A stretch of DNA of 28,306 nt from contig BMAT01005595.1 of assembly GCA_019649035.1 (NCBI GenBank), positions 5,532-33,837 of the forward strand, written 5' to 3'. Positions within the stretch are counted from its first letter, which is position 1. Each line of letters starts with the position of its first letter. Made by a program: the position numbers and the translations under genes. The notes beneath the pieces were generated by a model. The model was not told where the DNA came from, did not search any database, and saw only the letters and a list, made by a program, of their open reading frames with translations. Of this stretch, positions 1 to 11,800 are shown in pieces. The DNA is from Elysia marginata (taxonomy: Eukaryota; Mollusca; Gastropoda; Plakobranchidae).

Positions 1-157
1 GTTTTCGAATATGTACATTATTGCAATGTTTTGTTTTTCTGGTAGTGCTGAGACTAACTTCCTTGACGACGGGACAAATAAAAAGTTACTTCAAATCTTA
101 CATTATCATCGCTCTTCTGATATAAACGTGAAAGTAGTGATAAGGCTGTAGCTCTTT

Positions 158-160
<3 letters not shown>

Positions 161-193
<33 letters not shown>
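161..193. repeat. (TC)n microsatellite
   Basis: About 16 uninterrupted TC units. It produces the RERERE run in a spurious minus-strand frame. Confidence 0.97.
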
Positions 194-197
<4 letters not shown>

Positions 198-429
198 GCT
201 CTCTCCATTTGCTTTTCCTTTTACCTTTAATTCCATGTACTGGTATATATTAAATGTCCATCCTGTCCGCACCTCTTCCTTTGTATTTGTAACCGTTCTA
301 TGACATTTTCCTTTCAAGATTAGTTTACACTACTATCGGTAGGCCGACCTTGGGTAAGCGAAGCCAGACCTAGTCTAAGCTTGACACAAGTTATGGCGGA
401 ACCTCTCGTTTGCTCTGCGCCCACTGCAG

Positions 430-502
430 CCAATGGCAAAACATCGACTGCGAGCGAACTAGCTATTTATAGGGTTGAAGCTGTGTCTATATCCTACTCA
501 GT
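430..502 (+). promoter_or_regulatory. Promoter-like block: CCAAT, TATA-like, initiator-like
   Basis: CCAAT at 430-434, TATTTATA at 464-471, then CTCAGT at 497-502 resembling an initiator about 30-36 bases downstream. The order and spacing are those of a core promoter, and the surrounding 360-460 is richer in GC and CpG than the rest. No gene starts directly after it. It could be a distal start for MAEA or a chance arrangement. Confidence 0.25.
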
Positions 503-531
503 ACGCTAGCTCTGAAAATCCACTAACCTAA

Positions 532-615
532 AATTATATAGCTCGTACAATCTGAATGACTTGTATGATCTATTCAAACCGTATGATCCTTACTAATCGT
601 ATGAGCTATATAATT
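532..615. repeat. Inverted repeat with 17-bp arms
   Basis: AATTATATAGCTCGTAC (532-548) and GTATGAGCTATATAATT (599-615) are inverted complements at 16 of 17 positions, separated by 50 bases. It could fold as a hairpin or be a tiny MITE remnant. GTATGA occurs three times within and beside the arms. Confidence 0.7.
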
Positions 616-914
616 CTTAAAGAGCTTGTGTATTGAATGGGATGAACTAGACCCAGAGAACGCCTCGTCTTATCGTTTATTCCACACCCTTACTAGCATC
701 GTGCAAAATTTTTTTCCTAATCGTTTAGTTTGACTTCCTAGGAAGTAAGAGAGTTATAAGGTTTATGCAAAAGTATTTTAAGTACCTGAATAAACTAATA
801 CATGTATATAGGATGCATGTCAGTGTTGCAGCATCCATATCCTCAGAGCATTGAATATTAGATTTTATGCGCTACGGACTCGCTCAGAAGTACGAAGCCC
901 AAAACGGAGGAAAT

Positions 915-959
915 CCAAGATGGCTGGTGGACTACATTAAACAGGGCCCGTCAGCCAAT
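915..959 (+). promoter_or_regulatory. Possible MAEA promoter elements (YY1-like and CCAAT)
   Basis: CCAAGATGGC (915-924) matches the YY1 consensus common in housekeeping promoters, and a CCAAT lies at 955-959. Both are about 550-590 bases before the MAEA start codon in a locally GC-richer patch. Animal MAEA is broadly expressed, which would suit such elements. No further support. Confidence 0.25.
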
Positions 960-1500
960 CGTCTGCTGTAAAACCCACGCTATCTTAAGGTGTTATTACG
1001 TTATACGTTATCGTCTTCGGCGCGCAAGATCTCTATTGCAAGACACGAATGATACAAATCCCGACCCAGCTGTACTTGTTGGCATTAAACAGGGAAAGGT
1101 TAAACTAAAAGTAGCGAAGGTAAACGGTTGGGCTTTATCCTTCATAAGCTGTGCCCTAGACATGGGTGCCAAACTTTTGTCTTTGGCAATTTTACCTTTG
1201 CCTTATGACACATACAGAGGGGATTTCTCAGACCATGTAAGATAGAGTAAGTCTTGAGAAGCAACAAATGGTACAAACATAAAGTTGTCTATGCTCCAAA
1301 TAGAATGTTTACATTTGTGAAATAATAAGATCCCTCTCCCCCGTTAGTCTCTGTTACAGGAAATGTTTAGCGTGGCTCAAGTCGCTCAACCCTCTCGAAG
1401 TCTTACAGTAATTATTTGTCGCGGATATGACCTTTTGGCTTATTTCAACTTTGACATCTATGAAGCTTGACCTAAACTACTGAATGGAGTGAATGAAAAC

Positions 1501-1539
1501 ATGGCTGACGTGAGAACGTTAGAACACTCAACACTAAAG
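1501..1539 (+). CDS. MAEA: MAEA coding exon 1 (residues 1-13)
   Basis: Encodes the start methionine and [13 protein letters not shown]. The end STLK followed by VPYE of exon 2 matches the PTLKVPYE motif near the N-terminus of vertebrate MAEA. Donor AAG|gtaagc, phase 0. The N-terminus before STLK is shorter than in human, which is the least conserved part of the family. Confidence 0.88.
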
Positions 1540-4500
1540 GTAAGCACAAACCATCCGAAGAAATAAATATAATCTATATAAAAACAACGTATCAGTTTAT
1601 CTAAGAAATAGTAATTGCTATCTAGTATTATAGAATCCTACATGAAAAATATCAAAGGGATTTTTCCTTGAACTTACGGCTTTCTTCGTTCACAAGTCTA
1701 CCCTAGGCTACTCCTGTCTATTGATGAGTAGATTCTTGAGATCTAGGCCTACATGAGCAGTTCCCCAAAATTTGGCATGCAAAAGGGGGACAAGAGAGTC
1801 CAACTCCAAAAATAAATTGTTACATAGAATTAAACTTATTGCAGATTTGAATACTTAAAGTGTTTAGAAAAGGTTTTACAAATACCTGAGCTTAATTTTA
1901 TCCAAAAATCGCATGGTATACATGACATGTATGTATACATACACATTAACTTTGACTACCACATCCACTAAGCTGGTTATAAAAATAAGTGCTTTTTTTC
2001 AACAACCCTCAAAAACTCCCGAAAACCACATATATTAATGTATTAAGTAAAATTTGAGAAAACTACATGTACCAAAGCATCCCTTTCATGTACATTTGAA
2101 GGTTAATTTTCGTTTGGGACTGTCACACTTAGGTTTAGTGCAGTGTTGTGGTCTTTAGGGTTTGCTATAAACTTAAAGAACAATGGCGGTACCGAAGTTA
2201 TAACCAACACACCCCCCATACATTGGGCCACATGTTAGTAGATATGAATGATATAACTTGGGTATTAAAATTTAGGCCTAGCAATCATACAAACATTGTA
2301 CATATATTTAAACTTAAAGGTAACTGATTTTCAATACCGATATCTGATAATGATATATACATAGCAATTGCTCATAATTTCTTAACTCACAGACCTACCT
2401 TAGTCTACCCAGCAGAGGCTGTATTGATGCCATCACTACCATCACAGATGGAAACAAGACCTAGATCTAGACTTTTGGCTACAAATAAATGAAATCAATG
2501 GTTTGCTTATATTTTTTCTACAAGTACAAATTTAAATAAAATTGCATTAAAGATATATGCAAGGTTCTTGAAAGTTTTCGAAGGTTCTCGAGGGTTTTTG
2601 AGGGTTATCGAGAAAAAACAGTATGCCACCAAACCGTTTATTTACGACACTCTTACACAGATTGTCAGATAACTCTTACGCAACAAAGGTAACAATATTT
2701 TCATACATTTTAAACCAAGGGAATGAATACTGACCTGCATATCATATGTAAGGTGTTTTAGAAGCAAACCAAAATATTTGGCGTGCATCACAACTGACAG
2801 ATTTTCAATTATGTTTTTCCTTCGTTTCTTTTAAACCATAAGGTCTTTTTGGATAAAATTTTCAACACTACTAAATCATATAATTTGAGATGGATAAAAG
2901 GCAAGAGCTTTTTTATTTTAATTTCACGACAGCCTTGTTTTCTTTGCTATGCCTTAAAGTTAAAATACTTTTTCAACCATCACAACCAACAGAATCGTGA
3001 CCTTGTCAATTGTTACTCTTTTGCAATTTATTTGGTTAAGAGTCTTTCAAAGTACATGTATTCAGCTTTTTTTTCAAGANAAAAAGAGAGTATAAACTGG
3101 AATTAATGTCCCGCTGACCTTACTATTTTCTTTTGGCTGGTCATAGCTATTTATATAAATTGCATCTGCAAGGTTAAACCCCAATTCCTTAACTCTATGC
3201 GGATATATATCAATGCACTATGCCTTGATCGGTAGGGTCTTGTTGGGACGCACCCATGGACTATGCATGACTTCTATCGTATGTGTAAGAACGTAGCAAT
3301 GGATAGTGCATTGCTCGGCTATATACTTGATTTTATGCAACAGAAATGAAATCAGTTTATAAAATATAAACCATGATTTATCGTAATGTTCGCATTATTT
3401 ACTGCCTTTCTTGTGGTTTCCCTTGGCTTTCTGGTGCGAAATTAAAACTGAACTGCCCCACAATTGAGTGTTGTAATCTAGATTTAGAATTTTTCTCTCT
3501 TGGGTCCAAAAGTAGAAACTCACTGCGTCCAAAAATGGAAATAGGCAGCGTCCTTATATAGAGTTAATGGACGTCCAAGTCCAACAAGGGCAAGAAGTTT
3601 GCAAACTTTTCTCTTTATAAATTATTTTAATGTTTACAATGCTTTTGGTTGGTCATAGTACTGACACATAATGGCATCAGCAAGGTTAAGCCCCAGTTCC
3701 TTAATGGACCTCCAACAAGGGCAAGAAGTTTTCAATCTTCTCCTTATATAATTATAATATTGAGTAATGATGTTAAATCTAATTGTAAGACATATACATG
3801 TGACATTCAGTGGTTCACAAATTCTATTTAACATGAAAAGTGAGGGAACACTCCAAAACTTGTCTACAACAATGTAAGAGACTAGACAGTGTTTCCAACC
3901 ATACACATTTGTAGGCCCAAAGGGTTTGAGTCAGTGTTGAGTGTAGAGATGGGCTGTGCTAAATGTATTACTGGTACTGCTTTTGTGTTATCAAGTCTGT
4001 GCTTCATCATCAATGCTAATGGCAACTTAGACTTGGAGGCAGCTTTTAGTTTTACTATATATATATCTAAGTTGTATTCCTGTTTCCAGGTCAGATTTGG
4101 AGTTATATTTCACACAGATATTTTTTCTTTTCAAACACTATGTTAAAGAAAAAAGCATTAAATTTGATTTTATGGCACTTGAGTTGAAGTTTTAATAGTT
4201 CACTTTATTTTTTAGGTGCCATATGAATTGCTGAACAAGCAGTTTAGAGCTTCACAAAAAGTAATTGACCGTGAAGTTTCAAAACTGACTTCATCTGCTG
4301 GAGATTTGGAAAAGAAGATTCAAGATTCAAGCCTAACTGTTCGAGATGTAACAAGTGCTCTGTCCACAATGGTGGATAATTTATCTATGCTTAAAAGAAA
4401 GGTATTGATCATTTGTACTAACTGCGCCCAAATTTAATATCACAAAACAGGGGGCAATTTTTTGGTAAAATTAATAATGTTAAATATGTAGGCTACATGT

Positions 4501-7500
4501 AAGAACAGCATAATCATTATTTCTGTTTCTTTCTTGTTGGTCTCTATGATGTCTATCTGTCTATCTTTTTTTTTTAATTGCTCTCTTACTCTAGTAAGTA
4601 GTATTGCTTTTCTGTTTTGAAACAAGTTTATTATCAACATGGGACTTACTTTTGCAGTTTTGGTACGTCAACATTAAAACATGTACAAATTTTTAATGCT
4701 TTTTTATTTTTTATTTTATTGTACTTACAGTGTTGTAGCAGACCTCTATCTCAGTTATTGTGCCTTTTTTGTGAAGCCTATTACAGAGTGGAAGCCTCCA
4801 AAATTGGAGCCTGATGATTAAAATCTCTCGTAGTTTGAAGTTTCTTCATGTGAGGTTTCTTTCTCCTCTGTGGCTTTTTTTAGGTTTAAACACATAATTT
4901 GAAGTCAAAAGTTCAGTTCTCTTAGCTCTATTTTAAGATTACATTGAAGCCTACAGAAAGTTTTCCTTCTAATCCCTAGCAGTTTTGATTCTCCAAAGCA
5001 TGAAAGGCTCATGACAAAGTTGCCATCCTAGAACCACCATAGATGTAGACTATGACCTATGGAATAAGTTTGTATTTTGTTTTTGCATTTATACAAGGGT
5101 TATGTAAGAGAGAAAGGTGCTATAGAACTGAGGAATGGCTTAGTAAAATAAACCTGATCCTATGGGTATAATTTGAATCCTCGTGATTTAAAGTTTTTCT
5201 TCATTTCCAGATATTTGAATGCTTAGGTTTCCACTTTATTGTCTCTTTCATGAGTTAACTCAACAAAGCTAGAGCTCTGTTTACGCTGGATAGTTATGTA
5301 TCTTTATTATAAGTGAAAGGAAAACTTGTAGCCCCTAAGCGCTGTCTGAATCTGTTCATTTGAAGGCTATTTACGTATTGCTGTTGCCGTCCTATATCGG
5401 CATAGAATCTATTTGACTACTTTTGAGCTAAATAAAAAAAAAACATCACCATGCATTAGCTAAAAAGATCATGAATCGAATCAGAATTTAAAAGACTTTT
5501 ACCTTTTTGTAAAAAGCTATTGATCTGGGATATTACATCTAAATTTTATTTTGTAATTTTTCTACATGTTATACGCGTAAATGGGTCATTTTTTCAAAGG
5601 GTATAATTCCTTTTAGCTCAGTGTAGCTTTGATCATCTGCTAATAGCGAAGAGACATTATTAGTATTAATACCTTTTGCAGGCATTCGCTATGGGTGCAT
5701 GTGTTTGTTGGTGGGCTTGGAGGAACATGAAAAAGGGGATTTTCGTTGGTCAATAATGTATTGAATTGGGACTTGGGTAGAGTTATTTTTAGTTACAATC
5801 CGGTAGAACCTCTATGTTGACAGATTTGGTTTGGATAGGTATCGGCAACGACAATATAATACAGTGGCCTTGGCTTTTTTTTTTTACACTTTGCAAGGTT
5901 ACCTCTTACAAGTTACATTCAATAGTGTCAACTCATTTCATTGAAAAGAATAGCAATCATATGACTTTTAAGGGACAAATAGTTATGGTTGATGTCTCCC
6001 ACATGCTTTTATGATTATAAAGTTTTAGATAATATTTGTACAGTGGAAACTTGAATGATACAACACTTAACAGAAATGCTGTGCCAAAACAAAATATGTT
6101 CAATCAGACCGCTGATATACTGTAAGTTTTGTATCAAGAGAGATAGGAAAATAGAAAGATTGTGAACTGATCTAGTTTCTGGTCTGGTATGTAGAGTAGG
6201 ACATAGGCCTAGTAAGAATAATAAATGAACGAATGGAGGGTCTTGAAATGTCACTTTCGATGCTGATATGGAAAGCATAATATTTACACACTGTTGGGAC
6301 TAGAATCTACAGACAGAGAGAGAGAGAGAGAAAAGATGATTTTACTGTGTCCTGACTGAAGACTTAAGCTTAGATGAGAGGGATGGAGAGGTGGGGGGGA
6401 GATTTAAGGGAGGTTTTTTTTACTGTGTGCAGGGTTTTTTCAAACTTGTGTACTACAAGAGCCTGTCTCACCGTCGGTATTATAACCAATTTTCTTACCT
6501 GGTCACCCTGTTATATGAGCTATTTTGAAGTAGAGGCAAAGACGAAGAAAAAATGGGGATTAAAAAAAGCACCGTTATAAATTTTTACAGCTGTACGAAA
6601 CTGTTCTTTAGTTCTCTTCCTTTAATATCTACAGGCTGAAGAAAGTATACAAGAAGAGCTTGGGGCCACAAGAGTTATCAAGCGAAGGCTTGAACATCTT
6701 CAAGAAAGAGATGCATATGGAGCTAAAGATGGCCCTCCTCCCATAACATGGCAAAAAAATAGACTAGATCGGATGCTAGTGGAATACTTCTTAAGAGCAG
6801 GCTATTATAACTCAGCACTTAAATTAGCTCAACATTCTGGCATTGAGGTATGAAATGAAGTTGAGGCGCTGGACAAATATGTTTCCTGAATGTCCATACA
6901 CACCTTTAATCTCATCAGAATTGCTGTAATTAAATTAATTTGTTCTTTTTTCTAGTGTTTGTCCATATCAAAAAGATCTTTTCACAATGGTAATTGAATT
7001 TTTAATGCAGTTGCTCCTACTAAATATGAACTGTGATAAAAAGTACTAAAGAGTTAAAAATAATAGGCAGATAACTGTCTGGTCACATCTTATATTCCTA
7101 TAAATAATCCTTACGGCAATGTTGATCATTTCCTTTGGCTCCATTCATGGAAATAGAAAAACTACCTTTGGAGAAAATTTTAGACCTACGTAATGCACTT
7201 ATACTCCTAGTTTATTTGTGTCTGTAACATTTGTCATACTTTTTCTTACATGTTTCAGGATCTCACAAATATTGAGCTGTTCATGTTATCGAAAGAAATT
7301 GAAGATTGCTTAGCCAAAGGAGATACAAAACCATGTTTGAATTGGTGCATAGATAACCGCTCTAAGTTGCGTAAAATGAAGGTATGGTGCAATTCTTTTT
7401 CAAGTAAGATCAAGCTCGGTCACTTAAGCTATTTGATTTTAGAATTGACATTTCCATATTGCCATAATAATTATGGTTAAGGAAAATCTTAACTGTTTTG

Positions 7501-8827
7501 TTGTACATATATTATAAACAGGCATGTTACAAAAAGATATGAAAGACTTAATGGATAATTTGAAATAGTTTGAAAACTCAGGCGGCTTTATATTATATTT
7601 TGCCGTTATATTTATTTTTAAGCTTACTGAATAATTTAATGGTTTTTTACTCATTAGCTTTGCCAGACATACTAACAATCGTCTCAATTTTATTATTTTA
7701 GTACTTGTTATTGTCATTTTTGCCCATAGAGCACCTTGGAGTTCAACATCAGAAAACATGAGTTTATTGAGATGATTCGAGAAGATAGACGTATGGATGC
7801 CATAAAGTAGGTAACAATGTCAAAGTTAAAATTTAATCAGTTTTGCTGATTTTCTGTAAAAAATACTGAAATCCTAATTATCAGTAGAATTCCGTATTTT
7901 CCGTTTTGTTCCTCACTGATCAGTATTTTTGTTTTGCTCAGTATGAGTCTGTAATTTCGAGATTCTGTAATTATTCTCCGTTTTTCCTCGACTTCCAACA
8001 TTATAGCATAACAGACAAAATATGGAAAGCATGTTTGTTATAGAAAAATATGACATTCGTATTTCGGTTTAAAAATGTCGGATACCAAATTTTAAGTAAA
8101 CAGATACCAACGATTCAGTGGATGAATACTGTGGTGTTCTATCTATCTTGCTGGAACTTCATTCTTCATTCTCATCCGGCATTAAAAACTACAGATAGCT
8201 CTTTTCTGTCTATAGCGATTCTCCGGTAGATGAAGATCTTAAATGGATTGATTTAAAGGCCATTGACTATTTTGTTTTGTAAACTTTATTCCATTTCCAA
8301 GGATGAAAAGCGTGATCTAAATCTATCTAGATGTGAATGTCTAGATAGGTTTTCTCCAAGCATTCTAATTTCTGGTCTACTTGACTTCTACTACTAGTCT
8401 TTAGCTTTATCAGACCAATAACCCAAAGGACACAGGCTAGATATGTATTCTACATCTAAACTCTCATCTGGAAAATATATGTTAACAGGGATCGGAACAA
8501 TCCAGGGAATGGCTAAATTAGATCTAGGTTGTTGCACCACTGATGATGCTGGGAGTTGCAAAGAAAGTTCAGTATTTTTTTTAACATAGAGTGTGCATCC
8601 CTGATGCTCCAAATAACCTGAAATTATACATTAACTGCATCAATATTTTTAATTCGTTCCAATTGCGACATTGTCTTACTGCACCTTTTGGTGTCTGTTA
8701 GTAACTCTGAGACTACATAATTATACAGTTGGACCCACATAATGGAGACATTCGGGGAGGCTTCTTTTGAGAGAGAGAGGAGTTTGTTCAGCTCATACCA
8801 TGGCACTCATTTCTATTAGTACTATTG

Positions 8828-8860
<33 letters not shown>

Positions 8861-11800
8861 ATACTACTACTACTTGTCTGATGAGGAGGATAAAGGTTAT
8901 AAATGGTACACGTTTCCTTTAGTTTACGTAGTTTTAGTTTTTTTGCTGCTCGTTTATACTGATCCTACCGGTGTTATTGCTAAAAATGTAAAATGTTTCA
9001 AATTGATTTCAAATTTTTGTTCTTTAAGTGGGTTGTTTTTATGATAAAGTGTTAACTAAACTGACTTAATGAAAGAGACCGTTTTTTATTAGTTTGAGTG
9101 ATCATTGAATTCTTCTTTATTTTACAGGCATTCCCGAAAATATTTTTCCTCTGTGGAACCAAATCAAGTAGCAGATGTCCAGAGGCTGATGGGAATGTTG
9201 GCCTTTAGCAGTAAAAGTCCTGATTGTCCTTATTCTGTAGGTTGTTGTAACAAAATTGAAGCATAACATGAATAATTTGTCCTGCAACCATTGCAAATGA
9301 GTTGGATATGGCAAGTTTCATATTGAAAGGCATTAATATTTTGAGCGCAGAAATTTTCTGAGCTTTCAAACGTTGGCAAGGGCATAAAATTACCACAATT
9401 TTGTTGGAGGTTATTATGACTTTTGATTTAAAATAGAAAGAAAACGATGAAACAGAGTGAAGTTTCCAACATTCAGCTCATTCGCATTGGTGGCAAGATT
9501 TTTTGTGCAGGAAGTTGCGTTATATTATTTAAGATAAGTGTAAAGTACGGTTTGAAAATATTTTTCTTTTTCTTCTAGTTATTGGGTCATCAAATATATG
9601 CCAATAGATCTCACAAAGAGCTACGGTTAATCTTCTTGTCTTTTTTTTAATTTTGAATGAACACCAGCTTTTTGTTTTAAATTATCAGCAAAACCAAACA
9701 GAAGTTGATGATTTACTTTTTTTCTGAGAACATGATGTTGCTATCTATAGCCAATGATTTTTATAAAATGTCACCTCTTACCTGTCTCCATCACTGTGCA
9801 CTATGGTAGTATCTCTATTTTTTACTGCTTCAGCTCTTTAACCACTTCTATCTAAGTGAATGCTTCTGATCTGCTAGGTTTCACAAGATAGAAATTAAAG
9901 AAAATAATCACTTTTGCAAAGTACCCAGCCCAGTTCTAATGATTCACTCAACAGGGATGCCAGTTTTCCATAAAAATACATATGTCCGTATTTTTTCGTT
10001 TTATTGTAAAGATCCGTATTTTTTATTAGCTCAGTACAAGTCTGTAATTTGGATTCCATAATTCTTGTCCGTTTTTCCTCCAACGTTGAAGGGAAAAAGA
10101 CAAAGTATGGAAATCACTTTTGTTATTGAAAAACACAACATTCCTATTTCCAGTCTTATGATGTATATCAAAACCAAACAATAATCGTTAGTGATGCATT
10201 CTCATCGGAAATAATAGATATCGAAATTTAAGTTATAGAGCAATATTTTAAACGACAAAACTGATGCCAAACATTCAGTTGATGAGAACTGTAGTGTTCT
10301 TTCTATCTTGCGGGAACTTCATTTCTCATCCGTGTTTAGGATTAAGAACTGAACAGCTATATACTGTCTTAAGCGATTCTCAAGTAGGTCAAGATCTAAA
10401 CTGGATTGATTTAAGAGCTATTGACTCTGTTGTTTTGTAAACTCTATTCCATTTCCAGAGAAGAAAACCGCAGTCTAAATCCTATCTAGATCTAGATGTG
10501 AATAAGTCTAGAATGACTAGATTAGTTATCACCATGCATTCTTATTTCTACTCTACTTGATTGCTACTAGTAGTACTAGATCCAGTCTCTAGCTTTATCA
10601 GACCAATGATGCACATAGTAGAAGCTAGATCTAGACATAGATTTTAGACTAGATCTAAATTCTCATTTGGAAAGTAAGTGCCAATACAGGTTGCTGGTAT
10701 CAAAGGAATATGGCTGAATTTGATTTACATCTAGATCTATTTTAATCTGGACACAAAATAGTTTAGATATTATAGCTAGGGCATATTTGGGCAATCTTAG
10801 AAATACTTTAAAATTGAGCTAGGCTCTCCAGCTCTCACTTCAGTATGATGGCCATGGCAAAGTTAAAAGACTTGATTTTAATTGCCATTCCAAAGTTAAC
10901 AATCAAAAGTAAATGAGCTAAACTGAATAGAAGTCCATCACTCCATGTTGGCCACATCATGTCGTGGGTAGCCTTAGGCCCAGGTGAAAGTAATGTTACT
11001 ACATCAAGGTCTACATGCTAGATGAATCTGGGTTGTAGGCAGAAACTAGTTATTCATCCTTTCTGGTATGGTATTCATCTTACCAGAAAGAATGAAATAT
11101 GTGAAGGTCATAAGTAGTCTAATTAACATTTTAAGAAAATTATAGTATAAAATTAAGACAAGTGGGCTTATCTAGATTTAGCTTTGGAACTAAATCTAAC
11201 AAGTAACATGCAAAACCACCGCATTTCAATTGTTGCACCACTGATGGTACCGGCAGTTGCGAAAAGGTTCAGTATTTTTTTTGAATCGTGGAATTGGCAT
11301 CCTTGATCAAAGTGCAAAAAATTGTTTCTGAATATTTTTCCTTTAACGTTGCCTCTCTGCAAAGTTTACATTTTTTAAACAAAGTCAAAGTAAGTTACAT
11401 TTAATAATTTAATAATCTTCAAAGACCTGTGAAGTAGCATTGCACAAGGGTTACTGGGGTATAATGTATCAGAATTGTTTGCTGCTGAATATGAATATCT
11501 GTGGGTTTGTTTATTTTTTTTTGGTTGTCAACTTCGTTTTTGAGATTTTTAATTTTTTGTAAACTAAGAGTAGAATCCTGATTTCCTTAATATCTCAAAA
11601 AATTAAATTTTTTATTTTTTTCTTTCATGATAGGAACTTGTCAATTCTCAAAACTGGCAGAGATTGGTTCTTCAATTCCGACAAGAAAATTTCAAACTCC
11701 ACCAACTCAATAGCACCTCTGTGTTCACAGCAACTTTGCAGGCTGGGTTATCCGCACTTAAAACTCCGTATCCTTTATGATGACAGTCTTTTTGGTGGTA

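Larger units (their letters stand above)
1..1500. other. Upstream region of MAEA
   Basis: Contains a (TC)n run, two CCAAT-bearing promoter-like blocks and a short inverted repeat. Reading frames 54-317 (minus) and 1036-1245 (plus, non-ATG start) resemble no known protein. The 5' UTR and transcription start of MAEA cannot be fixed from the sequence. Confidence 0.7.
1540..4215 (+). other. MAEA intron 1
   Basis: 2676 bases, AT-rich. It holds a fivefold 10-bp tandem repeat (2562-2611), an ambiguous base (3080) and two sets of local direct repeats between 3130 and 3750. The short reading frames here (for example 2849-3106, 3373-3561 and 3634-3906) show no recognisable domain and I take them as chance. 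Confidence 0.85.
7807..9127 (+). other. MAEA intron 5
   Basis: 1321 bases. More than half is a repeat element (7838-8605), followed by a (TAC)n microsatellite. The remainder is AT-rich with nothing recognisable. Confidence 0.85.
9237..11633 (+). other. MAEA intron 6
   Basis: 2397 bases. Over half is the second copy of the intronic transposon (9952-11305). The segment before exon 7 (about 11421-11600) has a diverged duplicate in intron 7. The rest is AT-rich with no recognisable content. Confidence 0.85.

Noticed and set aside
1036..1245. 69-codon plus-strand frame upstream of MAEA
   Set aside because: Starts at a non-ATG codon, has no recognisable domain and is not needed for the MAEA model.
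5805..6062. Transposon ends in MAEA intron 2
   Set aside because: cggtagaacctctatgttg and tacagtggaaacttg resemble pogo-type ends, but both lie in the same orientation and I could not find inverted partners or target duplications.
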